The notes beneath the pieces are model-generated. The model made no database searches. It saw only the letters and a list, made by a program, of their open reading frames with translations, and was not told the origin of the DNA. Positions 41,560 to 49,583 of a stretch of DNA of 64,000 bases are shown here, in pieces. This DNA comes from JAVBQO01 sp031548885 (GTDB lineage: Bacteria > Patescibacteriota > Saccharimonadia > Saccharimonadales > Saccharimonadaceae): positions 99,130 through 163,129 of the forward strand of contig JAVBQO010000002.1 in the NCBI GenBank assembly GCA_031548885.1, written 5' to 3'. The position numbers were made by a program, and so were the translations under genes. Each line of letters begins with the position of its first letter. Within the stretch, counting starts at the first letter, position 1.

Positions 41560-42657
41560 ATGGCAAAAAGAGATTATTACGAAGTTTTAGGTGTGCAAAA
41601 AGGCGCGTCGGCTGATGAAATTAAAAAAGCTTTTCGCAAATTGGCGGTCAAATATCACCCCGACAAAGAAGGCGGCGACGAAGCGAAATTCAAAGAAGCC
41701 AACGAAGCCTACGAAGTTCTGAAAGACCAGCAAAAACGCCAACGATACGACCAGTTCGGCCACGCCGGCGTCGGCGGCTCGTCGTCGGGTGGCGGCAGCG
41801 GCAATCCGTTCGGCGGATTCAACGGACAAAACGTTAATTTCGATTTCGGCGGGGATTTCGGCGATCTGTTTAGCAGCTTTTTTGGTGGCGGTGCGCGTCA
41901 GGCCCGACCGCAGGAAAATCGCGGCCGCGATATCGAAACTAGCGTGACGCTGAGCTTTGATGAAGCGGTTTTCGGCATCGAAAAAGAAATCTCCATCGCA
42001 ACCGACGTGACGTGCGACCACTGTCATGGCGACGGCGCAGAACCGGGATTTGGACTCAAAACTTGCGAAACGTGCCACGGATCGGGCCAAGAAGTCCGCA
42101 CCATGAACACGTTATTCGGCCCGATTCAACAGGCGGCGACGTGTCATACTTGCCACGGACGCGGTAAAATTCCCGAAAAACCATGTACCGTTTGTGGCGG
42201 CAAAGGCGTCAAGCGCGAAAAAGACACGATCAAAATCAAGATTCCAGCTGGCGTCGACGAAGGTGCGGCGATTCGTTTGTCGGAGCGTGGCGAGGCGGTG
42301 CTGGGTGGGCGGCGCGGCGATCTGTATGTCAATATTCACGTCAAACCGCACAAAAAATTCACGCGTGAAGGCGATTTGATTTTGTCCGACGAAACGATTT
42401 CGATGATCGACGCAGCGCTGGGTGCGGAATTGGAAATTGAAACTGTCGACGGCCCGCTGACGATGAAAATCCCGGCCGGGACGCAGTCGGGAACGGATTT
42501 CAAATTGTCGGGGCATGGCGTGCCGCATTTGCGCGGGAATGGGCGCGGAGCGCAAATCGTGACGGTGCGGGTGGAGACGCCGACGAATTTGTCGCGAAAA
42601 CAACGGGAGATTTTGGAGGAGTTTGCGAAGGGTAGGAAGCGCGGACTATTTAGTTAG
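41560..42657 (+). CDS. dnaJ: DnaJ (Hsp40) co-chaperone
   Basis: A 365-residue type I DnaJ. The J domain has AFRKLAVKYHPDKEG with the HPD motif; a G/F-rich linker follows (GGGSGNPFGGFNG). The four CxxCxGxG zinc repeats are present (CDHCHGDG, CETCHGSG, CHTCHGRG, CTVCGGKG), followed by the C-terminal beta domains ending with the RKQREILEEF motif. The start at 41560 (MAKRDYYEVLG) is fixed by the family N terminus and by the promoter. It is regulated by the CIRCE directly upstream. Confidence 0.98.
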   Translation: MAKRDYYEVLGVQKGASADEIKKAFRKLAVKYHPDKEGGDEAKFKEANEAYEVLKDQQKRQRYDQFGHAGVGGSSSGGGSGNPFGGFNGQNVNFDFGGDFGDLFSSFFGGGARQARPQENRGRDIETSVTLSFDEAVFGIEKEISIATDVTCDHCHGDGAEPGFGLKTCETCHGSGQEVRTMNTLFGPIQQAATCHTCHGRGKIPEKPCTVCGGKGVKREKDTIKIKIPAGVDEGAAIRLSERGEAVLGGRRGDLYVNIHVKPHKKFTREGDLILSDETISMIDAALGAELEIETVDGPLTMKIPAGTQSGTDFKLSGHGVPHLRGNGRGAQIVTVRVETPTNLSRKQREILEEFAKGRKRGLFS

Positions 42658-42709
42658 TTTAACCAACTCTCGTGTTATAATTTTGTTTAAGTCCTAGTAA
42701 AATAATAAA

Positions 42710-44455
42710 ATGTCAGAAAAAATCGGCTATCAAGGAATCTATCTAGAGCGTGCAGGTGTAAATGCCGGAGATTTGGTGCGTAAGCTTCAGGAGTTGCCCG
42801 AGCGCCCGCTGGATGATCATGATCGTCAAGACGCGCTTGCTTTTGAGAAGGTATTAGCTGATTATGAACTAAAAAGCAAACGTACTATGGCTGACGTTAT
42901 ACGCGGCTCAAAAGGCGAAGACGTCGTGGCCCCCATTGTATTCACGGAGCCGTTTACATCGGGAGATGTTCAAAGCGATGCGATTGATATGCCAAAATTC
43001 GATTCGGCTAATTCCGTGCTGTTGTGGTTTGCAGAAAGGGCAGTCGATCCTAGTATCGATAAGTCTAAGCTGAAAAAGCTTATCGCAAGAGCTGCCGATG
43101 ATTACAAGTGGAAAGTTGCCGATGCTTTGGTGCAAGGCGTTGACGTTGACGTTGATACGCTTAGTTATTCGCCAATTGTTATGGATGTGGAACAGGCGAA
43201 TAATGACGGGCGTGATTTGTATGAATCGCGTCAGGTTCTACTGGGCTTACGGTCTACTTATAGTGAGTCTGATATCTCCGACTTAGATGCTGCGAAACGA
43301 GCAATAGTTGATGTGTATTTGGGCCGGATAAATGACTTAATCGCGAAGCAGGTTCCGATTACGGAATATATTAAGGAGCAGGCAGAGCTGTTGAAGGATG
43401 ATGGTATGTATGCCGACGCTCTTTCGATTGTGCCGAGTGGATTGCGAAGTGCGATCGTCGGTAAAGCTAGAGGTGCATTGTTCCGCAGGCTTGATTTTTT
43501 GCGAAACGGCATGGGGCTAGCTAATGGAAGTGCTAGCGTAGTGGCTGGCGAAGCTATTGATGACGCTGAAGCTATCGCTGATACTGACGAAACTGTTCGT
43601 GCGAGATACACGCCAGAGCAGATCAAGAAGTTGAAAGAATATATGCTAACTCCTGACAGAATGCTGGCTCTTATGGAGGGAATCATGAGTAAGGCGAACA
43701 TGTTGAGCGCTGAGAAGGTTGAGTCTCCTGAAGCTGCCGTTTTGCGTTCAGGCCGCGCATTTGACGAGCTTTTTCAAGTCATAATTAACCCAGGAAAAGG
43801 ATCGTTCGCAGTAGATAATATTCGAGGCTTATATAAAGTTTCTAAAACTTCGCGATCGCTATATGAGTTTATGACTATTGGCGGCGCACATGAGCTGACA
43901 CATGTTAATCAGGGTATTGCCAATAAAGAACTTGGCAATGAGTTGCGAATCGCGGAGCTTCGTGGCCGGCGGATTAGTATGTTATCTGAGGGTGGAGCCG
44001 ACGCGGTTCAGCGTGCATATGAAAAGAAACTTTCCGGTACGTCAAAGCCAATTGCTTTGACCTATGCTCACGCGCTTGAGGCTTTGGAAAGCGGGGGGTC
44101 TGTCTTTGATGCAACGAAGGCGTTTTATAATGAGAAAATACGAACGCATCCTGATATCGATAAACATAGAGCTGCCTTTGAAGCGGCGGATCGCACCCTG
44201 AGGTTGGTTCGAATGGGCGGAATAAGTTCGCAGCCGATGGCATACGCCGAAGAAGGTATATTAATGCGTGAAATTGAAGGTCTGGACGATTCGGGAAGGG
44301 CGCGGGCGGCTGCGATTACTGCACTTGATTTTGTTGATCAAGTTAGACTTCACTGCTACGGCTTATTGCCAGAATCAAAAACAAAACCGATCGACTGGAT
44401 TCCGTTGATTGAAGAAGAACTAATTGGTGAAATAGAGGAGGCATTAGCAAAATGA
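42710..44455 (+). CDS. Zincin-like metallopeptidase, DUF1704-like
   Basis: A 581-residue cytoplasmic protein. The C-terminal half has the zinc-binding HELTH motif (His394-His398) followed by MLSEGGADAVQRAY about 30 residues later, resembling the HExxH ... EEGLA arrangement of the DUF1704/tyrosine carboxypeptidase-like family. The N-terminal half is helical. Its stop overlaps the first ATP-grasp gene as ATGA. In bacteria DUF1704 proteins are known to neighbour ATP-grasp amide ligases, which suggests trimming or removal of a peptide tag. Lower GCGAAA density than the backbone hints at transfer. Confidence 0.7.
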   Translation: MSEKIGYQGIYLERAGVNAGDLVRKLQELPERPLDDHDRQDALAFEKVLADYELKSKRTMADVIRGSKGEDVVAPIVFTEPFTSGDVQSDAIDMPKFDSANSVLLWFAERAVDPSIDKSKLKKLIARAADDYKWKVADALVQGVDVDVDTLSYSPIVMDVEQANNDGRDLYESRQVLLGLRSTYSESDISDLDAAKRAIVDVYLGRINDLIAKQVPITEYIKEQAELLKDDGMYADALSIVPSGLRSAIVGKARGALFRRLDFLRNGMGLANGSASVVAGEAIDDAEAIADTDETVRARYTPEQIKKLKEYMLTPDRMLALMEGIMSKANMLSAEKVESPEAAVLRSGRAFDELFQVIINPGKGSFAVDNIRGLYKVSKTSRSLYEFMTIGGAHELTHVNQGIANKELGNELRIAELRGRRISMLSEGGADAVQRAYEKKLSGTSKPIALTYAHALEALESGGSVFDATKAFYNEKIRTHPDIDKHRAAFEAADRTLRLVRMGGISSQPMAYAEEGILMREIEGLDDSGRARAAAITALDFVDQVRLHCYGLLPESKTKPIDWIPLIEEELIGEIEEALAK

Positions 44456-45429
44456 TGTTTGGATCATGCAAGAGAAAAGGGCCGTTTTGGAGCGGATTGC
44501 GCGATCGGGGCTATAAAATATCAGAGAGTAGCCTTGCGGGTTGCCCACTGATACGGCTAGAATCGCCAGATGGTAAGGCGTGGCTTACGTCGACCAATAT
44601 CACGTACCCGGCAATGAGCCCATTGGTCGCGAAGATCGCCGATGACAAGTTGTTGGCGAGCGATTTTGTTTCGCAACAAAATGTAAATACCATTGATACG
44701 TTCGCCGTCGAGAAGAATGCTGTTCCTGCAGAAATAAATGGTTTCTTGGAGAAGCACAGCTTGGTTGTTGTGAAGCCGGCGACAAGCTTTGGGTCAAATG
44801 GCGTAACTTTGGGCATATCAAGGAGCGAAGATTTAATGGCTGCGATCGAAAAAGCTCGTCATTTTTCTAGTGTCGTCTTAGTGCAAAAGCAGATAAATAA
44901 TGCAGACGAAGTTCGCTTTACGGTTGTCGATGGCAAGGCGGAGTCTGTGCTCCTGAGGCAGACCCCCCGAGTCATTGGTGACGGTGTGAAAACTATCGAA
45001 GAGCTGATTGCCGCTGAAAACACTTTGCGTGCGACATGGGGCAATCAGTTCATATCCTATCCCCAGCTTGACAGCCGTTTGGTTGATGAGTCTTACGTAT
45101 CAAGCCAGAGTGTCCTGGCGCCGGGGGAAATAATTGAGCTAAATAAATCCACGATGGTTCGTGGTGGTGCGGTTGTTTACGAGATAAGAGACGCGGTTCA
45201 TGATGATTATATTGCAATTGCTGAAGATCTGTCAAAAGCGCTTGCTTGTTCGCAGATAGCCATAGATATATTTATAAATGATGTATCATTGCCTGCCGCC
45301 GATAACTACTGGTTCAACGAGTTTAATGTGTCGCCCGCAACAGTTCTATATCTTGCCGCTGTCAATGAAGACAACAGGAGTGTGGTTAATAGGATAATTG
45401 ACAAATTTGATGGGGATCTGAAAAAATGA
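44452..45429 (+). CDS. ATP-grasp ligase A (glutathione synthetase/cyanophycin synthetase-like)
   Basis: A 325-residue ATP-grasp enzyme. VVVKPATSFGSNGVTLGI is the glycine-rich ATP loop, VLVQKQINNADEVRFTVVDG gives the adenine-binding strand, and NEFNVSPATVLY the metal-binding ExN. The family joins a carboxylate to an amine through acyl phosphate. It overlaps both neighbours by ATGA, so metallopeptidase, ligase A and ligase B form one translation unit. The segment RQTPRVIGDGVKTIEELI is typical of cyanophycin-synthetase-type ATP-grasps. Substrates unknown. Confidence 0.82.
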   Translation: MMFGSCKRKGPFWSGLRDRGYKISESSLAGCPLIRLESPDGKAWLTSTNITYPAMSPLVAKIADDKLLASDFVSQQNVNTIDTFAVEKNAVPAEINGFLEKHSLVVVKPATSFGSNGVTLGISRSEDLMAAIEKARHFSSVVLVQKQINNADEVRFTVVDGKAESVLLRQTPRVIGDGVKTIEELIAAENTLRATWGNQFISYPQLDSRLVDESYVSSQSVLAPGEIIELNKSTMVRGGAVVYEIRDAVHDDYIAIAEDLSKALACSQIAIDIFINDVSLPAADNYWFNEFNVSPATVLYLAAVNEDNRSVVNRIIDKFDGDLKK

Positions 45430-46301
45430 AAAAAATCCTTATTCTAATGGGTGATTATAGCCCGTCAGGTAAAGAATTTGCGACCAAGCTTAGGCAGTAT
45501 TCTTGCGATGATGTCACCCTGTGCCGTTATTCGGACCTAGTTGTTATTGTTAGCGATGAGTCGGTGGATGTCCGTTTAGCTGAGCAGGAGGATAGGCCCA
45601 TTGACTATTTTGATGTAATATATCTGCGTGGATTGTCACGCGGACCTCTGCGCCATGCAATATCTATGTATGCTGCAAATAAATCTGTAATACTGTTGAA
45701 CTCAGAATCACATAATTTTCAGATAATGAGTAAATTGGAGCAGGGTGTTACATTCGCCTTGAATAATATCCCTACGCCACCATTTATATATTCAATAAAC
45801 ACCAACACAACCAAGCAGTATGTCGATAAATTATCATGGAAATATCCATTAGTTGCTAAATCTATTGCGGGCAGTAATGGTCGTGACAATGTTATGGTTC
45901 AATCGCCTGATGAGCTGAATGATATAAACTTTTCTGATTTTATGGTTCAGCCATTTCTACCAAATGATTTTGATTATCGAGTTATTGTTGCGGGTGGGGA
46001 TGTGATATTGGCATACAAACGCATACGTAGCGTAAAAGTGAATACGTATAAAAACAATATTGCAGAGGGCGGTCGGCGAGAGATCGTAACGTTATCGCCG
46101 GAGCTTCAAAACCTTGCAATTAATGCCGCTCAAACAATTGGTCGTGAATTCTGCGGCTTGGATATATTAGTGGACAAGGCTACGGGCAAGAGCTATGTTC
46201 TGGAGATAAATTTTAATTTTGGCACCCCCGGATTTGGCACCCCTGAAGAAGAACGTACGTTTTATGAAAAGGTTGCGGCACATATTGGCCGCGCTAGCTA
46301 G
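45426..46301 (+). CDS. ATP-grasp ligase B (RimK/GshB-like)
   Basis: A 291-residue ATP-grasp protein with an N-terminal pre-ATP-grasp domain (DVIYLRGLSRGPLRHAISMY), ATP loop YPLVAKSIAGSNGRDNVMV, VQPFLPNDFDYRVIVAGGDV and the metal-binding VLEINFNFGTPGF. The catalytic RxxxxR/ExN pattern appears usable. It is coupled to ligase A by ATGA. The 3' end overlaps the convergent ligase C by 8 bp. It is AT-richer than the backbone. Confidence 0.82.
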   Translation: MKKILILMGDYSPSGKEFATKLRQYSCDDVTLCRYSDLVVIVSDESVDVRLAEQEDRPIDYFDVIYLRGLSRGPLRHAISMYAANKSVILLNSESHNFQIMSKLEQGVTFALNNIPTPPFIYSINTNTTKQYVDKLSWKYPLVAKSIAGSNGRDNVMVQSPDELNDINFSDFMVQPFLPNDFDYRVIVAGGDVILAYKRIRSVKVNTYKNNIAEGGRREIVTLSPELQNLAINAAQTIGREFCGLDILVDKATGKSYVLEINFNFGTPGFGTPEEERTFYEKVAAHIGRAS

Positions 46302-47526
46302 TCAAAACGGAAACGTTTTCATTTATAAAATTGAGGTCGGCCAGGAATCTTTCCTGATCGGCATTATGCAGTATTACCACGGCGCACATTTTGTACCCAT
46401 CGCCAGCTTTGCCGACGAATTGCTTAGTTTTCGCTTTTACACTGAAATAATTCAACGATTCCAGGTCTCGCAAAACGTCTTCATTTGAGATTCCTACGAA
46501 ATTCCCAGGTGTTCGCGGAAACAGCTCTAAAACAGCGCACGGATCGTTTCGCACGGCTGTTACATTGGGTTTTTCTCCCCGTACCAAAGCTAGCCCAGCG
46601 CCCGTGATATCGATTCCATGTGCCAATTTGTGCATGCGTTCACGATAGCCGCCGTTTCGTGCGCCAATTTCCACAATACGCGGGCCGTTCTTTGTCATGA
46701 TAATTTCGATATGCGCCGGAGAGTTTTTCATGCCAAGCGCTTTGATACCGAGCTGAGCACAGTTTCGCAAAGCATCTTGATCGGCTTGTGAAAGTTTTGA
46801 CGGTAAAATACGACTATAGTGGAAGTTATCGTCAAACCCGATGTCATAACCGGTTTGATAATCAACAATATTTTCCAAAATTTGCGGCTCACCATCACCG
46901 CCAGTGAAGGCATCAACCGAATGAATCGAGCCCTCTAAAAATTCTTCGATAATAATTTTCGGCTGGCGATTTGGCGCATATTTTTCGTAAATTTTTTCAA
47001 TTTGCGAAACGGTTTTGGCATAGTTTTCTGTTAATTCCTTCAAATTATCGCTTCTGGTGACTAACAAGCTTTTTGCCAAGTTTGCAGGTTTCAAAATTAA
47101 CGGAAAATCGTGATTTTTCGCAAAATCTAAAACATCGTTTTTGTTGTTTACGATCGCGAACCCAGGGCTGATCTTTTCCGGAATTTTCGCAAACAGCGAA
47201 CGCATTAAAAACTTATCTGTACAGGCTTCGGCACTAGCGACAGGAAGGTGAGGTAGATTTAAATGCTCGCCAATTTTGGCTGCGTCAAGAATATAATTTT
47301 CGTATGTTGCGATAACTCCATCGATGGGTTTCTTTTGATCTAGTTGGTCAACGGTCTCATAGAGTTCGGCATAATTTGCGAAATCAACAACAATACGATT
47401 TTTGAATTTTTTATCTGGAAATTTGGTCTTTTTCGCATCCATTAACAGGGTATATTCGAACCCATGCTCGATTAAGTAATCGGATAAGCCGGAGAATTTC
47501 TGTCCAACAATAAGTATATGTGTCAT
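46294..47526 (-). CDS. ATP-grasp ligase C (carboxylase/dipeptide ligase-like)
   Basis: A 410-residue ATP-grasp enzyme of the carbamoyl-phosphate-synthase-like/L-amino-acid ligase group. The N-terminal Rossmann domain begins HILIVGQKFSGLSDYL, the central part has FPLILKPANLAKSLLV and IIIEEFLEGSIHSVDAFTG, and the metal site is PAHIEIIMTKNGPRIVEIGARNGGYRE. It keeps the backbone's GCGAAA-rich composition, unlike ligases A and B. It is divergent from the RimB-like gene with 76 bp between starts. Likely an amino-acid or dipeptide ligase. Confidence 0.83.
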   Translation of the reverse strand: MTHILIVGQKFSGLSDYLIEHGFEYTLLMDAKKTKFPDKKFKNRIVVDFANYAELYETVDQLDQKKPIDGVIATYENYILDAAKIGEHLNLPHLPVASAEACTDKFLMRSLFAKIPEKISPGFAIVNNKNDVLDFAKNHDFPLILKPANLAKSLLVTRSDNLKELTENYAKTVSQIEKIYEKYAPNRQPKIIIEEFLEGSIHSVDAFTGGDGEPQILENIVDYQTGYDIGFDDNFHYSRILPSKLSQADQDALRNCAQLGIKALGMKNSPAHIEIIMTKNGPRIVEIGARNGGYRERMHKLAHGIDITGAGLALVRGEKPNVTAVRNDPCAVLELFPRTPGNFVGISNEDVLRDLESLNYFSVKAKTKQFVGKAGDGYKMCAVVILHNADQERFLADLNFINENVSVLTS

Positions 47527-47602
47527 ATTGATTAAATCCTCTAAACATGTTAGAGTATATCAGATATTTGCGAAATATGAAATAGTAAAGGATAATCGTT
47601 TT

Positions 47603-48091
47603 ATGGCGACAAAGCACGATTTTCACAAGGTTATTATTGGCCGATCAGAAGAGATCGCATTTCGTGATTTTGGCATTGACGGAGTGCCCGCTAAAACCGA
47701 TACTGGCGCATTTCGTTCGGCTGTGCATGCTATAAATATCTGCGAGAATAATGGAATATTGACATTTAATCTCTTGGGTGACCATCCGGTTTGCGGTGCT
47801 TTCGCAAAGGAAGTTTCGACTGATGAGTTTCAAAAAGTTTGGGTGGCGAATTCGTTTGGCCATCGCGAAGAGCGCTATGAAGTGAAATTAAAGGTCAAAT
47901 TAGGGCCTAAAGTTTTTTTTGCAAGGTTTACGCTAGCGGATCGGTCGAAAAAGATCTATCCAGTTTTGCTCGGCCGCAAATTACTGAACCATCGTTTTTT
48001 GGTTGACTCGGCCGAATCGAGTGTTAATCGTGTAGAGTTGAAGGAAAAATACGGAATTGCATTTCCGATTGATGAGGAAGAGGGACGATAA
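47603..48091 (+). CDS. RimB-like retropepsin-fold protease
   Basis: A 162-residue protein of the RimB/putative ATP-dependent zinc protease family (retropepsin-like fold). KVIIGRSEEIAF, then AKTDTGAFRSAVHA with the DTGA active-site motif, and YPVLLGRKLLNHRFLVD are diagnostic. In proteobacteria RimB works with RimK to trim glutamate tails from ribosomal protein S6. The start at 47603 lies six bases after GATAAT (47591-47596). The stop shares one base with the rimK-like start (TAATG). Confidence 0.85.
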   Translation: MATKHDFHKVIIGRSEEIAFRDFGIDGVPAKTDTGAFRSAVHAINICENNGILTFNLLGDHPVCGAFAKEVSTDEFQKVWVANSFGHREERYEVKLKVKLGPKVFFARFTLADRSKKIYPVLLGRKLLNHRFLVDSAESSVNRVELKEKYGIAFPIDEEEGR

Positions 48092-49002
48092 TGAAAATTG
48101 CGATTTTATCTAATGGGCCGGGTAATTTTTCCACAAAGCGGTTGAAGCAAGTTGCCAAAAAACGTGGTCACGAGGTCCGTGTCATAAAATACAAAGAATG
48201 CTACGCCTCACTCGAAAAATCTAACCCAGGCGTCATGTATCGCGGTGAATTATTGAAAGGCTATGATGCTATCGTCCCACGCATTGCCAGCAACATGACC
48301 AAATATGGCACAGCCATCGTCCGTCAATTCGAAATGCAGGGCGTCTACGCGCTGTCCAGCTCAATCGCCATTAACCGCTCGCGCGACAAACTTCGCAGTA
48401 TGCAACTATTTGCGAAAGCTGGTGTTGATATTCCCAAAACCGTCTTTTCGCGGAACACGGCCGATATCGACGACTTGCTTGACCAGATTGGCGGTGCGCC
48501 GGTCATCATCAAATTAGCCCGCGGCACACACGGTAACGGCGTCGTCTTGGCTGAGACCAAAAAGGCTGCGAAATCCGTTTTACAAGCGTTTTATTTGACG
48601 AACGACGACGGCACAAACATCTTGTTGCAGGAATTCGTCAAAGAATCCGCTGGCACCGATATCCGCGTGTTCGTCGTCGGCGGCCGTGTGGTCGCGAGTA
48701 TGAAACGCCAATCACTCGACGACGATTTTCGCAGCAATCTGCACAAAGGCGGCGAAGGCTCATCCGTCAAATTGACAGAGGAAGAGCGCAAAGTCGCGAT
48801 CAAGGCCGCCAAAGCCATGGGGCTGAACATCTGCGGCGTCGACATGATGCGATCCGAACGCGGACCATTGGTTTTGGAAGTCAACGCCTCGCCAGGCTTC
48901 GGCATCGAAAAAGTCACCGGCCGCGACGTCGCCACGCCAATCATCGAATATATCGAACGAAACGCCAAACGTCGCCACAAAAAAGACAAAGTCGGCGCCT
49001 AA
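48091..49002 (+). CDS. rimK: RimK-type ATP-grasp ligase
   Basis: A 303-residue RimK-family ligase, which adds glutamates to ribosomal protein S6 or to small molecules such as F420 and tetrahydromethanopterin. The N-terminal domain has ILSNGPGNFSTKRLKQVA, then YDAIVPRIASNMTKYG, ATP loop PVIIKLARGTHGNGVVLAE, VKESAGTDIRVFVVGGRVVASM and the metal site LVLEVNASPGFGIEKV. It is translated with the RimB-like gene (TAATG overlap). The basic tail NAKRRHKKDK could help ribosome binding. S6 as target is inference. Confidence 0.85.
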   Translation: MKIAILSNGPGNFSTKRLKQVAKKRGHEVRVIKYKECYASLEKSNPGVMYRGELLKGYDAIVPRIASNMTKYGTAIVRQFEMQGVYALSSSIAINRSRDKLRSMQLFAKAGVDIPKTVFSRNTADIDDLLDQIGGAPVIIKLARGTHGNGVVLAETKKAAKSVLQAFYLTNDDGTNILLQEFVKESAGTDIRVFVVGGRVVASMKRQSLDDDFRSNLHKGGEGSSVKLTEEERKVAIKAAKAMGLNICGVDMMRSERGPLVLEVNASPGFGIEKVTGRDVATPIIEYIERNAKRRHKKDKVGA

Positions 49003-49026
49003 ACTCAAAAATGATACAATAATCGC

Positions 49027-49497
49027 ATGAGCGTTTTCATTTTGATCGCGATTTTTGCCGTGCTGTTCCTATTCGCGTTCGTGATGGGGCGGCGGTTTGG
49101 TGCGCTCGGTTTGGGACTGGCGGCCGGCGTTTTGTTGGCGCAATACGGCGCACCGCTTTTCGCGGAAATTTTCGCGCAGTACGACCAATATTTTGGCGAT
49201 TTTACGGCGCTGGCGGTTTCGCAAATGGCGCTGACGATCTTGCCAAGTTTTGTTCTACTGCTAGCTGGCCCGAAATATCACAGCAAATTTCGCAAACTGG
49301 TCGGGTCGCTGCTGTATGCCGCAATGGCGACAGTTTTGCTGTTTCCGTACGTCAGCACCGGACTGAAATTCGACGCGAATCTGGTCGAAACGATCGCCAG
49401 CTACCAGACATATATTGTTGTCGCCGGCATTATTTTGGCAATTTTTGACATGATGTTTACCCACACTAAAAAGTCAATTCCCGACAAAAAACACTGA
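49027..49497 (+). CDS. Small polytopic membrane protein
   Basis: A 156-residue protein with four transmembrane helices (about residues 3-20, 26-45, 60-80 and 115-145) and the glycine-rich VMGRRFGALGLGLAAGVLLAQ segment. It resembles colicin-V-production-type (CvpA-like) proteins in topology, but I see no firm signature. The ATG is six bases after TACAAT (49015-49020), so the mRNA is probably leaderless. Function unknown. Confidence 0.7.
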   Translation: MSVFILIAIFAVLFLFAFVMGRRFGALGLGLAAGVLLAQYGAPLFAEIFAQYDQYFGDFTALAVSQMALTILPSFVLLLAGPKYHSKFRKLVGSLLYAAMATVLLFPYVSTGLKFDANLVETIASYQTYIVVAGIILAIFDMMFTHTKKSIPDKKH

Positions 49498-49531
49498 TAT
49501 TCTAAAGATTTCCACAGTGCGAAAATTGTAC

Positions 49532-49559
49532 TTGCTTTATTTTTACAAGTATCTATACT
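49532..49559 (+). promoter_or_regulatory. Promoter of the large repeat surface protein
   Basis: TTGCTT (49532-49537) and TATACT (49554-49559) are spaced 16 bp. Unlike many neighbours, this gene has a 5' leader with GGGGG and AAAAGG before the ATG at 49584. Confidence 0.55.
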
Positions 49560-49583
49560 ATAGATATTAATGGGGGTAAAAGG

